A stretch of 27,440 nt of DNA. Origin: a virus. This document shows, in pieces, positions 12,615 to 18,734 of the stretch; position 1 is the stretch's first letter, and each line of letters starts with the position of its first letter. The DNA lies in IMG/VR virus record IMGVR_UViG_3300020171_000111, positions 1-27,440 of that record; one strand, 5' to 3'. The translations under genes and the position numbers were made by a program. Under the pieces are notes generated by a model that saw only the letters and a program-made list of their open reading frames with translations, made no database searches and was not told the origin of the DNA.

Positions 12615-14072
12615 CTATATAAAATACGGTCTTGGGAGTTCTACTCCGCGTATTCTTTCAAGTTCACAAGTAAGTTCTTCATCAGACATAGCATACTGTT
12701 CATATATAGAGTCGGCTTTTACCGCTTCTTCTTGTATCTCATCTGGCAGAACTAAATATTTATCTACGAAGTTGGAAAATTTTCCAGACTTTCGGGATGA
12801 AAGACTGTGCCATTCCATTATCTGTTTATAGGATTCTGAATACCTTTCTTTTATTATATGCAGAAGAGTTGGCTTACTGCTTGGGCAGCACATACACCCT
12901 GCCCTTGGCGAAAACTGGTATACAGGATTTAATTTCATGCCGTGATCGAAGGTATATTTAGCTGTTTCGTCACCTTTCCATGCTATAATCGGGGAGCAAT
13001 AATTAAAAGGTGTTCCTTTAAGGGAGCCCCTTTCTGGATATTCTCTTTCCCTATTCTTAGATTCTTCCCATCTTATTGAGATTATTTTTAACCGTTTTTT
13101 ACCGTCGGCTTCTCTCCATCCCTGAGCTATTTCTGCCGCTTTCATACCGGTCAACTTAATAGAGCCCTGTATAAAGCACATGTGCGGTATCATGAAGCCT
13201 TTTTGGATTAATCCTTCTTCAAGTTGTGTAGTATCGTTACTGCCGCCGACAACTATTTTTTTATCCCAGCCGTATTTAGTTTTAAAGAAGTCGTTGGCGT
13301 AGTCTATATACTCTATAGACTGCGGCCATTCTACTCTCCAGCCAGGATTTACAAAAAGTAGATTTATTTTTCTCGGGTCGAAGTGTTCAAAACACCAAAT
13401 ACTTGAAGCAAGAGAATCTTTGCCACTCGAAAAGTTGATAATAATTTCGTCATGGTAGTTTACAAAGTCTTCCATAGATAGTTTGTATAACTCTTTGTCT
13501 TCGAGTTCGGAGATCATACTGGACTCCCCATAGAAAGGATTCCGTTCTCCGTCTGCATCGAACATATTCCCGCGGTTTTCTTCTCTTTTATCTTTTTCGG
13601 TTTTCTTTGGTATAGGAAGTTCCCCCAGCATATCTTCAGGTAAGATTTTATCGAGTCCCTTTAAGTCGAAACCTAAGTCCTGGATTGAAACCTCATTACC
13701 CAAAGATAAAATTTCATCTATCAGAAGACGAGGATCCCATTCGGATTCCGCTAATTTATTATCGGATATTATAAGGATTCTTTTTTCCCCTTCAGACAGA
13801 TCTATCCTCCGAATTACGGGAACTTGTTCCCTGCCCAAAAGTTTTAGAGCCTCCCATCTTCCGTGTCCTTTTAGTATCATAGAATCCTCATCTATTACCA
13901 TAGGTACATCGAATCCGTAGTTTCTAATCGAAGAAGCTATTTTTGATATCTGGAGTTTGGTATGGCACTTAGTGTTTTGTTGATACGGTTTTAGGCTGTT
14001 GATAGGGACAAGTTCATATTCTATCTTTTCTTCTCGTTTTTTATACTGTAGTTTTTCTGTTACATCTGGCAT
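12615..14072 (-). CDS. ParB-like / PAPS-reductase-like PP-loop fusion, intact motifs (485 aa)
   Basis: Residues about 18-140 are a ParB/sulfiredoxin-type domain: PINSLKPYQQNTKCH, the nucleotide motif GHGRWEA (69-75) and SDNKLAESEWD. Residues about 205-430 are a PAPS-reductase-family PP-loop domain: INFSSGKDSLASS with SGKDS (216-220), IRWEESKNRERE as the ES/R motif, and GCMCCPSSK (392-400). Members of this family adenylate substrates or reduce or transfer sulfur. As separate proteins the same pair occurs in the IbrB/IbrA prophage regulators and resembles DndB/DndC-type partners; here they are fused. The substrate is unknown; DNA or RNA thio-modification is a guess. Behind it lies the terminase; ahead lie a solitary repeat and a GAACACGTGTTC site. 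Confidence 0.85.
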   Translation of the reverse strand: MPDVTEKLQYKKREEKIEYELVPINSLKPYQQNTKCHTKLQISKIASSIRNYGFDVPMVIDEDSMILKGHGRWEALKLLGREQVPVIRRIDLSEGEKRILIISDNKLAESEWDPRLLIDEILSLGNEVSIQDLGFDLKGLDKILPEDMLGELPIPKKTEKDKREENRGNMFDADGERNPFYGESSMISELEDKELYKLSMEDFVNYHDEIIINFSSGKDSLASSIWCFEHFDPRKINLLFVNPGWRVEWPQSIEYIDYANDFFKTKYGWDKKIVVGGSNDTTQLEEGLIQKGFMIPHMCFIQGSIKLTGMKAAEIAQGWREADGKKRLKIISIRWEESKNREREYPERGSLKGTPFNYCSPIIAWKGDETAKYTFDHGMKLNPVYQFSPRAGCMCCPSSKPTLLHIIKERYSESYKQIMEWHSLSSRKSGKFSNFVDKYLVLPDEIQEEAVKADSIYEQYAMSDEELTCELERIRGVELPRPYFI

Positions 14073-14177
14073 ATTTAAGTATCCTTCCTTATTTATTATA
14101 TACTCTCAAAAAGGAGCAGCAACCGCTTCGTCTATCGTCTGATAGATATCGGTGCAGTCCCGTCCAGCCATTTCGTT

Positions 14178-14206
14178 GTTTCAATCCACGCCCCTTTCGG
14201 GGCGAC
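14178..14206 (-). CRISPR. Solitary CRISPR-repeat-like unit with GAAA tetraloop (29 nt)
   Basis: In minus-strand sense: GTCGCCCCGAAAGGGGCG followed by the invariant tag GTGGATTGAAAC (sharing one G). The stem CGCCCC/GGGGCG is perfect and is closed by a GNRA-type GAAA loop. It sits about 36 nt after a GAACACGTGTTC palindrome and a TATATT box, and 105 nt before the ParB/PAPS fusion gene. The intervening bases contain a second hairpin (TCTATC/GATAGA). The open frame across this region has no ribosome site and looks non-coding. Confidence 0.75.
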
Positions 14207-14242
14207 TCGGTTGTCCGCTCCTTTGTCAGAATATATAATTTT

Positions 14243-14254
14243 GAACACGTGTTC
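14243..14254. promoter_or_regulatory. GAACACGTGTTC palindrome, copy 3
   Basis: Shares the 20-bp context AAATGAACACGTGTTCAAAA with copy 4. A TATATT box follows 9-10 bp downstream on the minus strand, so the palindrome occupies the -35 region of a possible promoter for the solitary repeat and the ParB/PAPS fusion gene. Confidence 0.6.
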
Positions 14255-14269
14255 ATTTCTTTAAATTTT

Positions 14270-14566
14270 TTAACAACAATAATAGCCAGTATAAACAATT
14301 CCCTTTTCTATCGGTATTTCTCTTACTCTGCACTCTTTTTCTCTATAATTACATTCTGCGTATGTACGAGGTTTTGTATTTACGAAAACGATATTGGTTT
14401 CTGTATTCTGTCCAAATACTTTGGCTACCTCGGCTTTTGATTTATTTATAACTTCGATAGCTAATTGTTGTGCTTCTTCAATATTAAAGGCGATAATTAT
14501 ACTGCATTCCTCGCCCGAAGCTGTCTCTCCGTATTCTGCGATGTATAGAGCCGGTGCTTTTGCCAT
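14270..14566 (-). CDS. Hypothetical protein (98 aa)
   Basis: Begins MAKAPALYIAEYGETASGEE, an alpha/beta pattern with one helix (IEEAQQLAIEVINKSKAEVA) and Cys residues toward the end (YAECNYREKECR and the terminal YYCC). Not recognised. I prefer ATG 14566, about 9 nt from GAGGGAG; ATG 14572 overlaps the upstream stop as ATGA and is an equal possibility. Either way it is coupled to the 14569-14943 gene. Confidence 0.65.
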   Translation of the reverse strand: MAKAPALYIAEYGETASGEECSIIIAFNIEEAQQLAIEVINKSKAEVAKVFGQNTETNIVFVNTKPRTYAECNYREKECRVREIPIEKGIVYTGYYCC

Positions 14567-14568
14567 AC

Positions 14569-14943
14569 TCATACTCCCTCTTCTTCTATCAAGATCGGAT
14601 CTTGTTGCACATAAAATAAAAATGAAGCTATTTGTTCTTTATTTAATTCCCCGTCATTTGGAAATAAGCTTTCTGAGATATTAATTTCTCTATGTTTAAG
14701 CTTTCTCTTCTTCCAGTTTTGATTGCCGATTTTTCTTCCTTTTCCTCTTCCAGTCATTTTTACATTTTCTTTTATTAATTTCAATCTTAGAGTTTCTGGA
14801 TTTGTTCCGAGTTTTTCGGACAATTCTGCCAAAGATGGAAATTCTCTGTAAGCAGCTTTTAACCAAACTCTATGTAGAGTATAGTTTGTCCCGAATGTCT
14901 CGTTCCAGAAATCTAGTATTTCTATCCAATTTGTCGGTTTCAT
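14569..14943 (-). CDS. Putative DNA-binding HTH protein (124 aa)
   Basis: Residues about 35-60, FPSLAELSEKLGTNPETLRLK, read as a helix-turn-helix of the kind used to select DNA by many phage regulators. A basic stretch follows (GRGKGRKIGNQNWKKRKLKH). The C-terminal 30 residues are acidic and helical. It is probably a sequence-specific DNA binder or an endonuclease-associated binding module; no nuclease motif is visible. The ATG overlaps the stop of the RNA ligase gene (ATGA), so it is translated by coupling. Confidence 0.6.
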   Translation of the reverse strand: MKPTNWIEILDFWNETFGTNYTLHRVWLKAAYREFPSLAELSEKLGTNPETLRLKLIKENVKMTGRGKGRKIGNQNWKKRKLKHREINISESLFPNDGELNKEQIASFLFYVQQDPILIEEEGV

Positions 14944-15983
14944 TTTATCCCTGCATTACTGTCTAAAATCTGTATAAACCAAATTCTTGCTTTATTGGAT
15001 ACACTTGCTCCGATTTCTTTCGGAGTTATTTTATTTTCCTCTAATACATCGAGTTCTTCTTTTATTATATCGTGAAATACCCACCTCAAAAAATCTCCCG
15101 TTTTAGATATATCAGGTTCTATATTGTTAGAGGTGAAAACTTGTTCTATTCCTTGGGCTAATCTGTTCTCCGTTACTGCGTATTCTATAAAATCCTTTAT
15201 TGAATTTAACTTTTCAGTATCTACTGGGATAAGAGTTTTTACTTTGGATATAGAATGTTTTTCTCCTTTGGTTTTAAAGATATATCGGTTTCCTTTAAAT
15301 TCCGAACTCCAAACTATACCTTCCCCTATTCCTATTTTTCCGAAGTGTTTAGCTACGGGGCATTCTTTTTCTACTTCAGAGACAAACTCTATCATTTTAT
15401 TCTGGGATAATCCCGGAGTTTCAAAATCTATATCAATTTCGTAGGTTTTGAAATGCTCTATATTATAGATGTTCGATTCGTTGCAGCTAAGACAAATGCT
15501 ATCAATATAATATGGCGGGATATTTTCTGCCGCTGGTTTAATCTTTACCGCAAATATTACGAACATTTTCTCTAATTGGCTAATCGCAACTCCCTTTTGA
15601 ATACCTTTACCGCACCATTCTCCAAAAATTGTCACTATATCTTCTTCTTGCAGGTTTTCTGTTTTGTATACAGTATTACAAAGCGAAGCGAACTCGTTTT
15701 GTAATTGATTCGCAAAGAAAGCAAAGCCGGCGTTATCGTTGTCTATTGTTATTATATTACTTCTGCTTTGAAACCACATTCCGTCTTTTTTAGAGAAAGA
15801 CACTCCGGCATTTGTACCATGCAGTTTTACCGTCCCCTTAAAAATTAATTTAGGCATTTTTATAGTAGTATCATATACAGGTTCTCCTGCATCATCTTTT
15901 CCTATATATTGGTTATGCAGTCTGATAGCTTTTATTATATTCCTAAATTGTTTTATGTCTGTAAAAGGATTAAAATTTTTCAT
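14940..15983 (-). CDS. RNA ligase, Rnl2 type (347 aa)
   Basis: Joins RNA ends using ATP through a lysyl-AMP intermediate, typically to repair tRNAs cut by host defence nucleases. Nucleotidyltransferase motifs run in order: I as VKLHGTN with Lys53; a SRSN segment near 73; IIIa-like FGEWCGKG (120-127); IV as EGIVWSS (221-227); V as FKTKGE with Lys237/Lys239. KxHGTN and the GEW motif are characteristic of the Rnl2 branch. The C-terminal 100 residues are a helical domain. The start overlaps the stop of the second ParB/PAPS fusion gene (ATGA) with GGAGAG upstream. It sits between the two fusion genes, suggesting a shared transcript and possibly a shared RNA-directed role. Confidence 0.88.
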   Translation of the reverse strand: MKNFNPFTDIKQFRNIIKAIRLHNQYIGKDDAGEPVYDTTIKMPKLIFKGTVKLHGTNAGVSFSKKDGMWFQSRSNIITIDNDNAGFAFFANQLQNEFASLCNTVYKTENLQEEDIVTIFGEWCGKGIQKGVAISQLEKMFVIFAVKIKPAAENIPPYYIDSICLSCNESNIYNIEHFKTYEIDIDFETPGLSQNKMIEFVSEVEKECPVAKHFGKIGIGEGIVWSSEFKGNRYIFKTKGEKHSISKVKTLIPVDTEKLNSIKDFIEYAVTENRLAQGIEQVFTSNNIEPDISKTGDFLRWVFHDIIKEELDVLEENKITPKEIGASVSNKARIWFIQILDSNAGIK

Positions 15984-17308
15984 TGTTTAAAACTCTCCAT
16001 GGCAAATTCAGCAAACGGCAAAAGAGCTCTCGGGTCTATAGATTCCGCAATCATGTCTTTTAATACCCTATCAAAATTTTCGCTATATCGGTACGATCTA
16101 TTCCGTTTTGAATAGCCAAAATATTCGAGATTTGTAAGCCACGTCTTTAGCATATTATTTTTCATGTAAGCGAAGTCGGGGCTTTTGTACTGAGGGCAAC
16201 AACAACAGGAGATACTGGTGAAATGTCGATACATTGGATGCAGCCCTAGTACATCTGAAAGATTCTTCTCCAAGAAAGCATATAAATCTCCGTCTTTAAA
16301 CTCTATGAAGGGGTTAAAGTAAGTGTAGGATCGTTCAAACTTTCCTATCCTTCTGAAGTGTTCTGCTTGGTCAGAAGTAGCTCCGAGTACCATTACCGTC
16401 TTAGGAGTAGCAAGACCTTCTTTTCTAAGCCAATTTTCTATTGACGGAAGGACTATTCCTATCTCACACCATAGATTCTCCAAACTGGGGTATCCCTGCG
16501 TTGATATTCTTCCCCGAAATTCTGTATCATCTGGAGGACTTGCATTTATAAATTCTGCATCAAGCATTTTAGCGGCGTGTTCTAAATACGGAATAGTGTC
16601 CTCAAACTGAGGGGTTCCTGGATTTGAATAAATAAGCAGCATACGTTTAGAAGAATCTATTTGTCTAACTTTAAGCGCGGTAGCTATGGACATAGCTCCT
16701 CCGTTGGTAGGGATAACAACTGTATCAAACTCGAAAAGGACAAACTCGTCGTCTTTTTTATTGATATAAGGGTCTGGACTCCCAATTTTTCCGTCCTGTT
16801 GTCTTCGGTTCATAAACCCAACAAGTATCCCTTCTGTCCCATGCGGTATTTTATAATCTACCTCTTCTGTTTCCATCATTCCGGGAAGGAAACTCCTTAT
16901 TTCCATTTCGGAAAATCCTGTATCTGTGACGGGAAGATTAGGGTCGTCCAGTCCGTACAGAGCTTCGAGTTCTTCGATTAAGGCCGGCATATCCCAATAG
17001 GATTCCGCAACTTGGTTGTCGGCTATTCGAGCTGCCTTAGCTTGCTGTAGAGTAAGATTTCCTCTGACTATTATAGGTACTTTTTTCCATTTTAGTTTTT
17101 TGGCGGCGGCCATTCGAGCATGGCCTTTTATAATCACGTTGTCTTTATCCACAACTATAGGAACATCGAACCCGAACTTTTCAAAAGTATAGGCTAATTT
17201 TTCTATCTGTTCGGTAGTATGGATTTTAGGGTTCTTCTCATACTCGTGAACTGTATCAATATCCACCCATGTTATTACATTTAGTATTTTATCTATTCCT
17301 TCTGGCAT
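15980..17308 (-). CDS. ParB-like / degenerate PAPS-reductase-like fusion (442 aa)
   Basis: Same architecture as the 12615-14072 protein: ParB/Srx domain (about 10-140) with KGHARMAA (61-68) and ADNQVAESYWD, then a PP-loop domain. Here the signature is lost: the expected SGGKDS position reads TNGGAMS (201-207), without Lys-Asp-Ser, and the ES/R motif reads GATSDQAEHFR. Other landmarks persist: LLIYSNPGTPQFEDTIPYLE parallels the first protein's NPG region, and SCCCCPQYKSPD (367-378) parallels its Cys cluster. It is probably a non-catalytic or altered-specificity partner of the first protein. AAAGGGA precedes the ATG. Confidence 0.82.
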   Translation of the reverse strand: MPEGIDKILNVITWVDIDTVHEYEKNPKIHTTEQIEKLAYTFEKFGFDVPIVVDKDNVIIKGHARMAAAKKLKWKKVPIIVRGNLTLQQAKAARIADNQVAESYWDMPALIEELEALYGLDDPNLPVTDTGFSEMEIRSFLPGMMETEEVDYKIPHGTEGILVGFMNRRQQDGKIGSPDPYINKKDDEFVLFEFDTVVIPTNGGAMSIATALKVRQIDSSKRMLLIYSNPGTPQFEDTIPYLEHAAKMLDAEFINASPPDDTEFRGRISTQGYPSLENLWCEIGIVLPSIENWLRKEGLATPKTVMVLGATSDQAEHFRRIGKFERSYTYFNPFIEFKDGDLYAFLEKNLSDVLGLHPMYRHFTSISCCCCPQYKSPDFAYMKNNMLKTWLTNLEYFGYSKRNRSYRYSENFDRVLKDMIAESIDPRALLPFAEFAMESFKQ

Positions 17309-17329
17309 ATTCTATCCCTTTATGTTCCG

Positions 17330-17650
17330 TTATTTTTTGGTTATATATCGTTTAATATCTTTTAGTGCGGCTATGCATATTGCACCGTCGGTCAAGTTAT
17401 TGTCTCGATCATATATCAATTCTTCTGCGTCTTTGATAGCTGCCTTAACTTTATCTATGCACTCCTTTTGTTCTTGGAGTTCAGTGGCCATACAATAAAC
17501 TAAATTATCGCCTGTTAGATCTCCCCACGGTTTCTTATATCTTAAAGATTTTAGTTCGCCGCCTCTCTGAGGGATAGTAATTTTATATTTCCCATCGGAA
17601 ACAGTTACAGTTACATCTATATAAAGTTTTTTATCTATTCCTTCAGGCAT
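17330..17650 (-). CDS. Hypothetical protein (106 aa)
   Basis: Begins MPEGIDKKLYIDVTVTVSDG. It has a beta-rich first half (KYKITIPQRGGELKSLRY) and a helical second half (ECIDKVKAAIKDAEELIYDR). Not recognised. Its first seven residues, MPEGIDK, are identical to those of the next gene (15980-17308), and the DNA there matches in 19 of 20 bases, so one 5' end was copied onto the other. GAGGATAG lies upstream of the ATG, and a GAACACGTGTTC palindrome lies 22 bp before it. Confidence 0.7.
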   Translation of the reverse strand: MPEGIDKKLYIDVTVTVSDGKYKITIPQRGGELKSLRYKKPWGDLTGDNLVYCMATELQEQKECIDKVKAAIKDAEELIYDRDNNLTDGAICIAALKDIKRYITKK

Positions 17651-17672
17651 CTATATCTATCCTCACTGTTTT

Positions 17673-17684
17673 GAACACGTGTTC
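17673..17684. promoter_or_regulatory. GAACACGTGTTC palindrome, copy 4
   Basis: Lies 5 bp beyond the stop of the 17690-18451 gene and 22 bp ahead of the 17650 start codon. It shares AAATGAACACGTGTTCAAAA with copy 3. It could control the unit containing the second ParB/PAPS fusion and the RNA ligase. Confidence 0.6.
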
Positions 17685-17689
17685 ATTTT

Positions 17690-18451
17690 CTATTCAACCA
17701 TATCTGCTACTTCTTGGGACTCCCCTGAAGGGACAAGGGTAACTCCGTAGTTTCTTTCGACAAAATTTATTATGTCTTGCAGAGAGGTCTGACTTGTCTC
17801 CCCTTCGTTTGCTATGGTCCACTCTTGGCAAATAAATTCCAACGAGGCGCTCAAGCTTTCTGTGTTTAATCTACGTTTGGCTTCGTCTAAAGAATCGAAA
17901 ATAACCGTAGCTTCGGAAGCAGAGCAGTTAAATACTATTTTGGTAGTTTCCGGTAGTTGATTGGTAGCTATCCCGCTTTCTTTTAATTCCTCTTGAATTT
18001 GTCTTACGCTTCTGGAAGAAGCCATTTCGAGCAGTGAACCAACATTCCGGGCAGTTATATGGGGCAATATACTTCTAAGTCGTCCCCAGCCTAACTGTCT
18101 AGCCTGTTCCATAGATATGTTATGGCTTTTCATGGTGGAAATAATCTTGACCGAGTACATGGCCGATCTGTACCCTATTTCAAGTTCTGTTTCCACATAT
18201 TTCTCGAAAGAATCAAAGGCTTCAAACTCTCTCCATTTTTCACTTTGATAGATTTCATGTAAAACTTCCGCCAATTCTATAGCGGCCACATTTATTGTTC
18301 TCCGTAAATCCAGAGCTTTTGTTCTCAATTCTTCTCCGGACATAGAACCTACATCTATAAGTTCTTCTTCTTGTAAAGAGGCCGTAACTAAATTGGCTCC
18401 GGTTGATCTACTAATTTCTAATTTTTCTACTAATTCGGATGTTCCTTCCAT
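17690..18451 (-). CDS. Unidentified helical protein, possibly DNA-binding (253 aa)
   Basis: Residues about 70-150 carry WREFEAFDSFEKYVETELEI, then GYRSAMYSVKIIST and ARQLGWGRLRSILPHI. This Trp/Tyr-containing helical pattern resembles the helix-turn-helix-like region of phage and plasmid proteins in which a helix with lGxSRs is followed by lGwsKL. The C-terminal 100 residues include CSASEATVIFDSLDEAKRRL, resembling a ParB-associated or regulator dimer domain. Function unassigned. It is downstream of the AAA+ ATPase and a zinc-ribbon gene on the same strand. CGGAGGAAAG precedes the ATG. Confidence 0.65.
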   Translation of the reverse strand: MEGTSELVEKLEISRSTGANLVTASLQEEELIDVGSMSGEELRTKALDLRRTINVAAIELAEVLHEIYQSEKWREFEAFDSFEKYVETELEIGYRSAMYSVKIISTMKSHNISMEQARQLGWGRLRSILPHITARNVGSLLEMASSRSVRQIQEELKESGIATNQLPETTKIVFNCSASEATVIFDSLDEAKRRLNTESLSASLEFICQEWTIANEGETSQTSLQDIINFVERNYGVTLVPSGESQEVADMVE

Positions 18452-18499
18452 ATCTTTCCTCCGTTTTATTTAGATCTAAAGTTTCAAACCTATTATATT

Positions 18500-18715
18500 C
18501 TATTTAGTTATTAATAACGGATTAGGAATGCGTCTTATTGCGTCCCCGTAACGGTAATGGCAGCCTCGGCAACGATATTCGTTTCCGCTTTGAATTCGTA
18601 CAAAGTCGCATCCGTATCCTTCCACATATTCTCTGTTTGGGTTGATCGTCTTAAACAGCGGTATTTTTTCCCAATCATCTTTATAACAATGGGGACAACT
18701 TCCATATTTAGACAT
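18500..18715 (-). CDS. Small zinc-ribbon protein (71 aa)
   Basis: CPHC (residues 7-10) and CRGC (49-52) form a classic four-Cys zinc ribbon; between them is an aromatic insert (NREYVEGYGCDFVRIQSGNEY). Ribbons like this occur in small phage proteins that bind nucleic acid or act as adaptors. Its basic tail (RYGDAIRRIPNPLLITK) fits that idea. It lies 19 bp behind the AAA+ ATPase gene with CGGAGG upstream, so it may serve that protein. Confidence 0.7.
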   Translation of the reverse strand: MSKYGSCPHCYKDDWEKIPLFKTINPNREYVEGYGCDFVRIQSGNEYRCRGCHYRYGDAIRRIPNPLLITK

Positions 18716-18734
18716 AAAGATTTCCTCCGTTTTT

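Noticed and set aside
14089-14298. 69-codon minus-strand open frame across the solitary repeat and palindrome
   Set aside because: Starts at TTG without a ribosome site, and consists of regulatory palindrome, repeat and hairpin sequence; composition is not protein-like.
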